DNA of 9,032 nucleotides from Bifidobacterium breve (lineage in GTDB: Bacteria > Actinomycetota > Acidimicrobiia > Acidimicrobiales > Ilumatobacteraceae), in assembly GCA_943325435.2 (NCBI GenBank), contig CALPPK020000023.1, positions 1 to 9,032 of the forward strand, given 5' to 3'. Under the pieces are notes generated by a model, which saw only the letters and a program-made list of their open reading frames with translations, was not told the origin of the DNA and made no database searches. The first letter of the stretch is position 1. Each line of letters begins with the position of its first letter. Positions 1 through 6,417 of this stretch are shown one piece after another. The position numbers and the translations under genes are program-made.

Positions 1-1
1 G

Positions 2-97
2 AGCATCCCGCGAGCACCACGTGAGATGTCGTGGATCATGTATGCCGTGCCGAGGGTTCCCGAACAGTGGAAGCCGTACTTGGCCGAGGCCAGTTAA
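2..97 (+). CDS. C-terminal fragment of an unidentified upstream protein
   Basis: The frame starting at base 2 is open from the left edge to a TAA at 95-97 and gives 31 residues ending WKPYLAEAS. The stretch is rich in Trp, Tyr, Pro and Met and reads like a real protein end. The +3 frame is also open, to a TGA at 117-119, but gives a Cys/Arg/Ser-rich peptide unlike a protein. The fragment is too short to assign a family. The stop lies 18 bases before the next gene, so the two may be co-transcribed. Confidence 0.5.
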   Translation, partial: SIPRAPREMSWIMYAVPRVPEQWKPYLAEAS

Positions 98-115
98 CTC
101 GAATCGAATTCCCCA

Positions 116-805
116 ATGACTACGCCTTCAATGGAGTGGGGCCGCCATGATTGGACAGGTACTGCTGCTGATTTTCATGCAATGGAGTTACCAGCAGAAC
201 GTGCATTGTGGTGGTGCCAAGTAGAGGAACCAACTGTAATTCTGGGATCGACCCAAGCAGTTGAGGATGTGAATCAGAACATTGCAGTTGAATCTGGTGT
301 GATGGTGTCGCGCCGTCGAAGTGGCGGAGGAGCGGTATTTGTTCACCCTTCAGATTCTGTTTGGGTTGACATAACAATTAGTCGTGACGACCCGTTGTGG
401 AAAGACGATGTTGCGCAATCGATGTTGTGGCTCGGTGATCTTTTCGTCGCGGCGCTCTCACCATGGGTGGACGCACGGGTGTACAGCGATTCTTTTTCAA
501 ACGGCGTTGATGGTCGTGTTGTCTGCTTTGCAAGTTCATCACCCGGTGAAGTTTTTGTGGGAACAAACAAGCTTGTTGGCATCAGTCAACGTCGCGGTCG
601 CGAAGGAGCCAGATTCCAGTGCGTGTTGTATCGACACTGGCGGCCAGGTGAATGGTCGCAAATCCTTGCTTCTCCAGATGTTCGGTCACGGGTTGCAAAT
701 ATCGCGGTAGCGACCCTCGATATCCCAGCTCAGACCCTTGTCAATGCCATCTCGGAGCAGCTTTCACTCCTAGGTGGGGGACAGAGTGGTGAAATTTGGG
801 GGTAA
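116..805 (+). CDS. Lipoate/biotin protein ligase family (BPL/LPL catalytic domain) protein
   Basis: The 229-residue protein resembles LplA-type ligases, which activate lipoate (or octanoate or biotin) with ATP and attach it to a lysine of carrier domains of 2-oxoacid dehydrogenases, the glycine cleavage H protein or carboxylases. Visible family signatures are PTVILGSTQ (39-47), the nucleotide/acyl-binding RRRSGGGAV (66-74), and GTNKLVGISQRR, in which K152 matches the catalytic lysine of the family. The length suits a catalytic domain without the LplA C-terminal accessory domain, so activation and transfer may be split or the substrate may differ. The start at 116 has no clear Shine-Dalgarno; ATG 131 is an alternative. 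The 3' end overlaps the mraZ control region. It is not a cell wall gene, and its place next to dcw is probably simple adjacency. The family is fairly certain; the exact substrate is not determinable here. Confidence 0.85.
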   Translation: MTTPSMEWGRHDWTGTAADFHAMELPAERALWWCQVEEPTVILGSTQAVEDVNQNIAVESGVMVSRRRSGGGAVFVHPSDSVWVDITISRDDPLWKDDVAQSMLWLGDLFVAALSPWVDARVYSDSFSNGVDGRVVCFASSSPGEVFVGTNKLVGISQRRGREGARFQCVLYRHWRPGEWSQILASPDVRSRVANIAVATLDIPAQTLVNAISEQLSLLGGGQSGEIWG

Positions 806-831
806 ATGGTTGACAGTGGGGGAAAGTGGGG
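787..831 (+). promoter_or_regulatory. Candidate MraZ operator: five TGG-type direct repeats at 10-bp spacing
   Basis: Five TGGKN-like pentamers begin at 787 (TGGTG), 797 (TGGGG), 807 (TGGTT), 817 (TGGGG) and 827 (TGGGG), each exactly 10 bp from the next. An extra TGG at 775 is 12 bp away, out of phase. A reversed copy, TCCCA, lies at 840-844. In E. coli, MraZ is known to bind TGGGN direct repeats separated by 5 nt upstream of its own gene. The three best copies here have that form, and the array covers both the -35 and the start of the -10 region, so bound MraZ should block transcription. The first two repeats lie inside the 3' coding end of the upstream ligase gene. Binding is inferred from pattern and position. 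Confidence 0.75.
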
Positions 832-838
832 ATAATCT
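810..838 (+). promoter_or_regulatory. Sigma-70/SigA-type promoter for mraZ and the dcw operon
   Basis: A perfect TTGACA lies at 810-815. TAATCT at 833-838 follows after a 17-bp spacer; it fits TANNNT. Alternatively GATAAT at 831-836 gives a 15-bp spacer. Transcription would start near 844-848, leaving a leader of about 40 bases before mraZ. The promoter sits within the 10-bp repeat array. No terminator separates it from the upstream gene, so some read-through is possible. Confidence 0.65.
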
Positions 839-868
839 GTCCCACGGGAGAGGCGGAGAACTTCACCC

Positions 869-875
869 AGGAAGG
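869..875 (+). promoter_or_regulatory. Ribosome binding site of mraZ
   Basis: AGGAAGG is a good Shine-Dalgarno match, 8 bases before the GTG at 884. It fixes the non-ATG start of mraZ, which also yields the conserved N terminus MFVG. Confidence 0.8.
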
Positions 876-883
876 CAGAGACT

Positions 884-1300
884 GTGTTTGTTGGAGTGCA
901 CGAGCGACAGCTCGACCCAAAAGGTCGACTCGCGCTCCCTGCTGCATTTCGCCCCCGTCTCGAGCCCCGCTGCTATTTGGCCTTTGGTCGCGATAAGTGC
1001 ATTGATGTCCTGACAGCTGAAGCCTTCGAGCAAGTTGCCGAGGAAATGCTTCAGAAGGTTCGCAGCGGAGAAATGGACCGCAACGAACAGCGCGCTCTTG
1101 CCGCAAACACCATTGAGGTCACTATTGATGCTCAAGGTCGCGTGAATCTCGATGAAAAACTTCGCGAGTACGCCGGAGTGCAACTTGGCTCACGAGTGAT
1201 AGTCGCTGGATCTTTTGACCGTGTCGAAATCTGGGAACCAGATCGCCATGATCGCAACATCAGTTCGGGTACCGAACAAATAGCTGGAGCGGGCGCGTGA
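884..1300 (+). CDS. mraZ: Transcriptional regulator MraZ
   Basis: MraZ is an AbrB/SpoVT-like DNA-binding protein that assembles into rings and controls the dcw operon, including its own gene. The 138-residue product has both family half-repeats: LDPKGRLALP (10-19) and IDAQGRVNL (81-89), each with the D-x-x-G-R core. It also has the family ending GSFDRVEIW (109-117), followed by about 20 residues of variable tail. Length is typical. The GTG start is supported by a strong ribosome binding site. The gene lies directly downstream of a 10-bp-phased TGG repeat array of the type MraZ binds, so autorepression is likely. It is followed by 185 bases holding a long inverted repeat before the likely rsmH start, which is unusual for an otherwise gapless operon. 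Confidence 0.97.
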   Translation: MFVGVHERQLDPKGRLALPAAFRPRLEPRCYLAFGRDKCIDVLTAEAFEQVAEEMLQKVRSGEMDRNEQRALAANTIEVTIDAQGRVNLDEKLREYAGVQLGSRVIVAGSFDRVEIWEPDRHDRNISSGTEQIAGAGA

Positions 1301-1330
1301 TCCCCGATGCTATTTACGTCTCTTCAATCA

Positions 1331-1473
1331 GTCAGCGGCCGACGGTCTCTGGCAGTCTCCCGGATGGCACGGTGGTTAGCTCCAACTCCGCCCGCTACCA
1401 TCGCGCGCATTCCGGGGATACATCCGGGTGGCATTTGCTTTCCGGGAGGCTGCCAGGGACCGTCCGTCATGAC
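1331..1473 (+). promoter_or_regulatory. Putative structured RNA leader of rsmH (mraW RNA motif-like)
   Basis: Bases 1341-1364 pair with 1441-1464 over 24 continuous positions, with 22 Watson-Crick pairs and two G-U wobbles (1348/1457 and 1356/1449). The helix extends outward, with small internal loops, through 1337-1339/1466-1468 and GTCA 1331-1334 with TGAC 1470-1473. Inside the 76-base loop, 1366-1369 can pair with 1436-1439. Two hairpins are possible: 1373-1380 with 1394-1400 (one bulge), and CCGG 1412-1415 with CCGG 1424-1427, giving a three-way junction. A conserved actinobacterial RNA called the mraW motif is known in front of mraW (rsmH). Position and size fit, but I cannot match its consensus from memory. 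No U-run follows the stem, so it is not a simple terminator. Effects on rsmH translation or on downstream transcription are both possible. Confidence 0.65.
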
Positions 1474-1485
1474 ACGGGTAACTCC

Positions 1486-2436
1486 ATGAACGCGGTCTTT
1501 GCTCATCTGCCAGTGATGCTGGAACAAATCACCGATGTCTTTTCAGACATGAATGACGGCGTTTTTCTCGATGCAACTCTTGGTGGTGCTGGGCACAGCA
1601 CTGCAATCTTGACCGCACACCCACATGTGTCTTTGTTGGGAATTGACCAAGATGACATGGCTCTTGATTCAGCTGAACAAGTTCTTGCAGCCGCTGGTTG
1701 TAGTGGACGCGTTGCCCTCCGGCGCGCCCGCTTCGATGCAGCGGCGCTGATCGCGGCGAAAGAGGGCATCAGCGCGTTGTCTGGTGCCCTCTTCGACCTC
1801 GGTGTGTCATCGCCACAGTTTGATGTTGCAGAACGTGGATTTTCGTATCGATTTGATGCGCCACTTGATATGCGTATGGACCGCACTCAAACATTGAGTG
1901 CTGACGTGATTGTCAATACCTATGACGAAGATGCATTAACGAGCATGTTGCGCAGAAACGCTGACGAACGGCATGCGTATCGGATTGCAAAAGCGATCAT
2001 TGCCGCACGTCCGATTCACTCGACTGTTCGTTTGTCAGATGTTGTCAGTTCCGCAATCCCTGCACCAGCGCGACGTCGCGGTGGGCATCCTGCAAAAAGG
2101 ACATTCCAGGCCATTCGCATTGAAGTAAATGCAGAGCTCGAAATTCTTCCCGGCGCACTACGTAATGTCATTTCGTTATTGGCACCCGGTGCGCGATTGG
2201 CTGTTCTTTCGTATCACTCTGGCGAAGACCGAATTGTGAAGTCTGTAATGCGTTCAGCTGAAACAGGCGATTGTGATTGTCCTCCAAATCTTCCCTGCGG
2301 ATGCGGTGCTGTGCGATCTGTTGTTCGTGTTCGTGCACCACGTGATGCAAGTAGGGCTGAATTGGCACTAAACCCCAGGTCGTCTTCGGCACGTTTGCGT
2401 GTTGTTGAGAAAATCACTATCGAGAGTCAGAACTAA
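1486..2436 (+). CDS. rsmH: 16S rRNA (cytosine(1402)-N(4))-methyltransferase RsmH (MraW)
   Basis: RsmH uses S-adenosylmethionine to methylate N4 of C1402 in the ribosomal P site. From ATG 1486 the protein is 316 residues, the usual family length, and begins MNAVFAHLPVML, where H-x-PVM-L marks the normal N terminus. Motifs in order are DATLGGAGH (29-37, SAM binding), GIDQDD (52-57), FDLGVSSPQFD (103-113), then PLDMRMD, KRTFQAIRIEVN and SYHSGEDRIVK, where many relatives have SxHSLEDR. A CDCPPNLPCGCG segment near the end could hold metal or form disulfides. The frame is open upstream to a GTG at 1297 overlapping the mraZ stop, which would add 63 residues of non-conserved character. I prefer 1486 because that extension coincides with the structured leader. 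The ribosome binding site at 1486 is weak. The ftsL-like gene starts 2 bases after the stop. Confidence 0.93.
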   Translation: MNAVFAHLPVMLEQITDVFSDMNDGVFLDATLGGAGHSTAILTAHPHVSLLGIDQDDMALDSAEQVLAAAGCSGRVALRRARFDAAALIAAKEGISALSGALFDLGVSSPQFDVAERGFSYRFDAPLDMRMDRTQTLSADVIVNTYDEDALTSMLRRNADERHAYRIAKAIIAARPIHSTVRLSDVVSSAIPAPARRRGGHPAKRTFQAIRIEVNAELEILPGALRNVISLLAPGARLAVLSYHSGEDRIVKSVMRSAETGDCDCPPNLPCGCGAVRSVVRVRAPRDASRAELALNPRSSSARLRVVEKITIESQN

Positions 2437-2438
2437 TC

Positions 2439-2906
2439 ATGGCTGTCGCTGTCAAACTTCCTGCACTATTAGCGCCACGAGAGGACCGCGATAATCGGCC
2501 GAAGTTGGTATTGGTTCCTCAAAGTGATCGCCGTTATCTCCGTGTTTTCACTGTTGTGGCTCTTGTCGTAGTTGTCATGTTCTGCATTGTGTCGCTTCGT
2601 GCACATATGGCTCAGCAAGAGATGCGACTTGACAAACTCAACTATGACATCACACGCGCTCGCGCACATTTTGAAACCTTGCGTGCCGAGAGAGCAAATC
2701 TTCAGTCACCTGGTCAACTAATGAATCAGGCAAGTCTTATGGGTCTCGTTCCAAGTCTTGGAATACGCATGGTGGGAATTCCGGCAGCGGTTGCAGCAGA
2801 AGTGGCAGCAACGGTGGGCAAGGTTGACTCCGATGTTGTCGCTCATACTGAATCCCCACTTGACGAGTTCGGTCGAATGAAGGCTGTAGTGGTTGGAGCG
2901 CCATGA
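2439..2906 (+). CDS. ftsL: FtsL-like divisome protein (single-pass, coiled-coil)
   Basis: The 155-residue product has the architecture of FtsL/DivIC proteins. A short basic cytoplasmic N terminus (1-35) is followed by one membrane segment (about 36-53, rich in Val). A heptad-like charged helix follows at about 57-92 (QQEMRLDKLNYDI and on), then an extracytoplasmic tail of about 60 residues rich in Ala and Val. FtsL pairs with FtsB/DivIC and activates the FtsW-FtsI septal synthase. Sequence conservation in this family is very low, so the call rests on topology and on the exact position between rsmH and ftsI, where ftsL sits in most dcw clusters. Its stop overlaps the ftsI start as ATGA, suggesting translational coupling. 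The tail beyond the coiled coil is longer than in E. coli FtsL, as in some actinobacteria. Confidence 0.8.
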   Translation: MAVAVKLPALLAPREDRDNRPKLVLVPQSDRRYLRVFTVVALVVVVMFCIVSLRAHMAQQEMRLDKLNYDITRARAHFETLRAERANLQSPGQLMNQASLMGLVPSLGIRMVGIPAAVAAEVAATVGKVDSDVVAHTESPLDEFGRMKAVVVGAP

Positions 2907-4960
2907 GCAACTCAGAAGGTTCACATCGCGGATCACGTTCTCACGCAACCCCGTCATCATCACGTTCGTCGTCTCGCTCAACTGCATCTCGTGCATCGAG
3001 CAGTAGAACATCGTCTAGTCGTTCTCGTTCTACAAGCCGGCCTCCGGTAGCTAAGAGGGCAAGTCGTCCGCCTGTTCGCAATTCGTCGACAACTCGCCGT
3101 CCTGCTCCTGCTGCTTCACCTTTTGAATCTTTCATTGCATCCATATGGCACTGGACAAAGATGAGTTTCACCGGGGAAGTGCCGGCATCAATGCGGTCGA
3201 GCAAGATTCCTTCAGTAGAAGCTCACCATCGCGTCAAGAATCGCCTGCGTCTCACCGTTGTGCTGTTCATTGTCGCCTTAACGATGTTGCTCGGCCGAGT
3301 GGTTCTCTTGCAGACGCTTCAACGAGATGGTTATTACGAGGCAAGTGTCGATCAGCGCACCAGAGTGAACATCTTGCGAGCAGCCCGTGGAGTAATTTTC
3401 GATCGCAACGGAAATGAATTGGCACTGTCGGTTCCGAGCACAACGGTCTATGCAGATCCTCGTGACATCACTGATGTTCCTGCAGTCGCCCGCGCGTTGT
3501 CTGTTGCATTGGCGCACACACCAGAACAAGAGGCTCGATTGCTGAAAGCTCTCAGTGCACCGGGTTCGAAGTTCAGTTACATTGCGCGAGGTTTAACAAA
3601 AGAAAATGCTCAAACTTTGCTTGGGCTCGGATTGCCCGGCGTGTATTCGTATAAGGAACCATCTCGACAAGTTGAAGGTGGAGTAGCTGGTGCTGTCATT
3701 GGTCGCACAGATCCGGACGGGCTCGGAACTTCTGGTCTTGAAAAGCAATTCAACACAATCCTTACCGGAGTTGACGGCAAAGGTATTCGTGAAGTTGACA
3801 AGAACGGGCGTTCAATTGCCGGAGTACAGAGCACCACTGCAGCTCCAGTTCCAGGCGATGACATTGTTTTGACTCTTGACAAGAACATTCAATTCCAAAC
3901 TGACACTGCGCTGTTAGACCGAGTGGGTCAACTCAGTGCCAAAGGTGGCACTGCAATTGTGATGGACTCTAGGACGGGTCACATTTATGCCATGTCTAAT
4001 GTGCGACGAAATGCGGCAGGTTCTGCAGTTCTTGCCTCCGGAAATTTTGCAGCTGTAGAGGCTTATGAGCCTGGCTCGGTTGCAAAAGTATTCTCTGTCA
4101 GTGCAGCATTGAATGAGGGTGTTGTCACTCCCGAAACAGTTCTACAGGTGCCTGGTTCAATAATTGTTGACAAGTTTCCCATTCGAGATGCATGGCCGCA
4201 TCCAACAATGGACATGAATGTGCGCATGATCGTTAGTGAAAGTTCAAACATTGGAACTCTAAAGACAGCCGAGAAGATTACATCCAACAAACTGCATGAT
4301 TACTTGTCTGCTTTTGGATTCGGTCAAAAAACAGGTCTTGATTATCCGGGCGAAAGTCGCGGAACCTTGCGGGATGCAAATAAGTGGCGAGGTACAGAGA
4401 AGGTCACTGTGTCCTACGGTTACGGAATGGCAGCAACTCCACTTCAATTGATTGCAGGTGTGAATACTGTTGCGAACAAAGGAACATATGTAGCCCCGCA
4501 ATTGGTTAGCGCCACCATTGATAAGGCCGGGAAACGACATCCTGTAGCTGAATCCGCAACTCATTCAGTTTTGAAACCGGAAACAGCCGCAAGCATGACA
4601 GAGATGTTGCGCGAAGTTATTTGCACTGGGACTGGCGAACTTGCTCAAGTGAAGGGCATGGAGATCGCAGGAAAAACTGGAACCGGATACAAAGTGCAGT
4701 CGAACGGTACTTATTCAACAGATACGGGTGGACGCAAGTACTTCGCATCATTCGTTGGGTATTTTCCCGCTGCGAATCCACGTGTGACTATGTTGATCAG
4801 CATTGACGAGCCAGACGCATCATCGCGTGACCGCTTCGGTGGTACAGCCGCCGCAACTGTATTTGCTCGTTTGGTTCCGGGAGTCATGCACGAACTGGGT
4901 ATTCAGGCAACTGGTTCAGGTACTGGTTGCAAGGCGGGCGCTAAGTCTGCTGGACACTGA
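2903..4960 (+). CDS. ftsI: Septal peptidoglycan transpeptidase FtsI (class B PBP)
   Basis: FtsI cross-links septal peptidoglycan outside the membrane in complex with FtsW and FtsL. The 685 residues divide into four parts: a cytoplasmic N terminus of about 112 residues, a membrane segment (about 117-137), a PBP dimer/pedestal domain starting near AARGVIFDRNGNELA, and a transpeptidase domain. All three penicillin-binding motifs are present: S392-V-A-K395 (nucleophile), S447-S448-N449 and K591-T592-G593. No PASTA repeats are visible. The first 46 residues are unusually rich in Ser (22) and Arg (9), with SSSR four times; their role is unknown. The start forms an ATGA overlap with the ftsL-like stop, and GGAG lies at 2895-2898. 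The C terminus ends in a Gly/Ala/Lys tail with a lone Cys. A SpoVD/elongation-type class B PBP is the alternative, but position in dcw favours FtsI. Confidence 0.95.
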   Translation: MSNSEGSHRGSRSHATPSSSRSSSRSTASRASSSRTSSSRSRSTSRPPVAKRASRPPVRNSSTTRRPAPAASPFESFIASIWHWTKMSFTGEVPASMRSSKIPSVEAHHRVKNRLRLTVVLFIVALTMLLGRVVLLQTLQRDGYYEASVDQRTRVNILRAARGVIFDRNGNELALSVPSTTVYADPRDITDVPAVARALSVALAHTPEQEARLLKALSAPGSKFSYIARGLTKENAQTLLGLGLPGVYSYKEPSRQVEGGVAGAVIGRTDPDGLGTSGLEKQFNTILTGVDGKGIREVDKNGRSIAGVQSTTAAPVPGDDIVLTLDKNIQFQTDTALLDRVGQLSAKGGTAIVMDSRTGHIYAMSNVRRNAAGSAVLASGNFAAVEAYEPGSVAKVFSVSAALNEGVVTPETVLQVPGSIIVDKFPIRDAWPHPTMDMNVRMIVSESSNIGTLKTAEKITSNKLHDYLSAFGFGQKTGLDYPGESRGTLRDANKWRGTEKVTVSYGYGMAATPLQLIAGVNTVANKGTYVAPQLVSATIDKAGKRHPVAESATHSVLKPETAASMTEMLREVICTGTGELAQVKGMEIAGKTGTGYKVQSNGTYSTDTGGRKYFASFVGYFPAANPRVTMLISIDEPDASSRDRFGGTAAATVFARLVPGVMHELGIQATGSGTGCKAGAKSAGH

Positions 4961-4974
4961 TCGGATCATGAAGC

Positions 4975-6417
4975 ATGGCGCGTCATTCAGTTCCCCCATT
5001 GAGCATCGACAGTCTTGTCATGCACGCAGACGTCGTTGCCACGATTGTTGGAGATAAGAACGTTGTCGTAACTGGCATAACCCAGGATTCGCGCAATGTT
5101 GAACCGGGCGACATCCTGTGTTGTATACGCGGAGATTCATTTGATGGTCATCAGTTCATCGGTGAAGCGATTTCTCAGGGGGCCGTTGCAGTTCTGGTCG
5201 ACCATGTTGATGAGTCAATTGACTCATCTGTAGTGCAGATCGTTGTAACAGATGTACGTCAAGTCCTAGGTCGCATTGCATCTGCTGTGTTTGGGCACCC
5301 TGCATCGTCTTTGAAGATGGTGGGGATTACGGGCACGAATGGCAAAACATCTACGGCGGCAATACTTGGGACTTTGATAGAAGCTCACGGTGGTTCCGTG
5401 TATGTGATGGGCACCTTGACGGGTGCTCGAACAACACCTGAATCAATCGATTTGCACGCACAGTTACGTTCATGCGTGGATGCAGGTTTTGACCATGTTG
5501 TCATGGAGGTGTCGTCGCATGCGCTGGAACATCACCGTGTTGACGGGATTGTGTTTGATGTTGCTGTCTTTACGAATCTCGGACATGATCATCTTGACTT
5601 CCATGGGACCATGGATAATTACTTTGCAGCCAAGAGAAAACTGTTTACATCAGAACTGGCAAGAGTGGCTGTAGTGAATGGGGACGATGTCTACGGATAT
5701 CAGCTGCACAAGGAAGCTGTTATTCCGACCTCTACCTTTTCTCTAGCGAATGTGAGAGATGTCGAGGTCACTGCATCACATGTTTCTTTCACCTGGAACA
5801 ACCTTGGGGTACGTCTTCCAATCGGCGGCTCGTACGCAGTTATCAATGCACTTGCAGCTATGAATGCGGCCAGAGAACTTGGTGTTCCTGATGAGCACAT
5901 TGTTGCTGGATGTGCTTCGGTGCAGACCGTATCTGGAAGGTTTGAGCTAGTACCGAACGATGTCGATATTGATGTTGTGGTTGATTTTGCACATACACCT
6001 GAAGCACTGGAGGGGTTGTTGGTCAACGCTCGCGAGATAGCTCGCGGCAGATTGATCGTGGTGTTTGGATGCGGTGGAGACAGGGACAATGCAAAGCGAC
6101 CTCGCATGGGGGGCATTGCATCCCGCGGGGCAGATGTAGTGATTGTGACCTCAGATAATCCGCGTAGTGAAGACCCGGATCGCATCATCAGTGAAGTCAT
6201 TTCAGGTGTTGAGGTCAATCATGCCTTGGTTAGTTCCATCGTGAATAGGGAAAAAGCAATCGAATCCGCCATCTTGGGTGCAAAGCGTGGTGACATGGTG
6301 GTTATCGCTGGCAAGGGTCATGAAACGACCCAGGAAGCCAATGGCGTGTTGACCCCTAGCAGCGATGTGTTAATTGCTGCCGGAGTGTTGCGGATACGAA
6401 AGGAGAATACGAAATGA
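4975..6417 (+). CDS. murE: UDP-MurNAc-L-Ala-D-Glu:meso-diaminopimelate ligase MurE
   Basis: MurE adds the third stem-peptide residue to UDP-MurNAc-L-Ala-D-Glu in the cytoplasm using ATP. The 480 residues include the N-terminal UDP-sugar domain with TQDSRNVEPGD, the P-loop GITGTNGKT (117-125), TTPES, EVSSHALEHHRV, the lysine expected to be carbamylated (K220 in AAKRK), and KGHE near the C terminus. D394-N-P-R397 is the signature of enzymes that select meso-diaminopimelate rather than L-lysine, so a meso-DAP wall is predicted. It starts 14 bases after ftsI with a weak ribosome binding site and ends in an ATGA overlap with mraY, where murF would normally intervene. By my reading 8 of its 27 Arg codons are AGA/AGG and it has five ATA codons, more than its neighbours. 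It also contains a perfect 20-bp palindrome at 5209-5228. Confidence 0.96.
   Translation: MARHSVPPLSIDSLVMHADVVATIVGDKNVVVTGITQDSRNVEPGDILCCIRGDSFDGHQFIGEAISQGAVAVLVDHVDESIDSSVVQIVVTDVRQVLGRIASAVFGHPASSLKMVGITGTNGKTSTAAILGTLIEAHGGSVYVMGTLTGARTTPESIDLHAQLRSCVDAGFDHVVMEVSSHALEHHRVDGIVFDVAVFTNLGHDHLDFHGTMDNYFAAKRKLFTSELARVAVVNGDDVYGYQLHKEAVIPTSTFSLANVRDVEVTASHVSFTWNNLGVRLPIGGSYAVINALAAMNAARELGVPDEHIVAGCASVQTVSGRFELVPNDVDIDVVVDFAHTPEALEGLLVNAREIARGRLIVVFGCGGDRDNAKRPRMGGIASRGADVVIVTSDNPRSEDPDRIISEVISGVEVNHALVSSIVNREKAIESAILGAKRGDMVVIAGKGHETTQEANGVLTPSSDVLIAAGVLRIRKENTK
5209..5228. repeat. Perfect 20-bp palindrome inside murE
   Basis: GATGAGTCAATTGACTCATC is identical to its own reverse complement over all 20 bases, with no spacer; symmetry ends at the flanking T/T pair. 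It encodes DESIDS in the MurE N-terminal domain. It could be a dimeric protein binding site or chance within coding sequence. Confidence 0.6.
6400..6405 (+). promoter_or_regulatory. Ribosome binding site of mraY
   Basis: AAGGAG lies 8 bases before the mraY ATG, inside the last codons of murE. It is the best Shine-Dalgarno inside the operon after that of mraZ, so mraY can be initiated independently as well as by coupling through the ATGA overlap. Confidence 0.8.

Noticed and set aside
3..119. +3 frame open from the left edge with a TGA overlapping the ATG at 116 as ATGA
   Set aside because: The junction looks attractive, but the peptide is Cys/Arg/Ser-rich and not protein-like; the +2 frame ending at 97 reads better.
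741..1106. Minus-strand open frames across the ligase/mraZ region
   Set aside because: They are antisense to well-supported genes and to the promoter region, with Arg/Gln/Cys-rich translations and no recognisable motif.
1444..1449. GGGAGG as the Shine-Dalgarno of rsmH, sequestered in the stem
   Set aside because: It is 36 bases from ATG 1486 and no suitable in-frame start follows it at normal spacing, so direct masking of this site is not supported.
1441..1485. Intrinsic terminator formed by the 24-bp inverted repeat
   Set aside because: No U-run follows the 3' arm, and the loop is 76 bases, far too large for a classic terminator hairpin; the operon also clearly continues.
5700..6218. 172-residue minus-strand open frame inside murE
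   Set aside because: Low-complexity Ser/Thr/Pro/Ala translation, fully antisense to murE, with no convincing start signal; a shadow of murE codon use.
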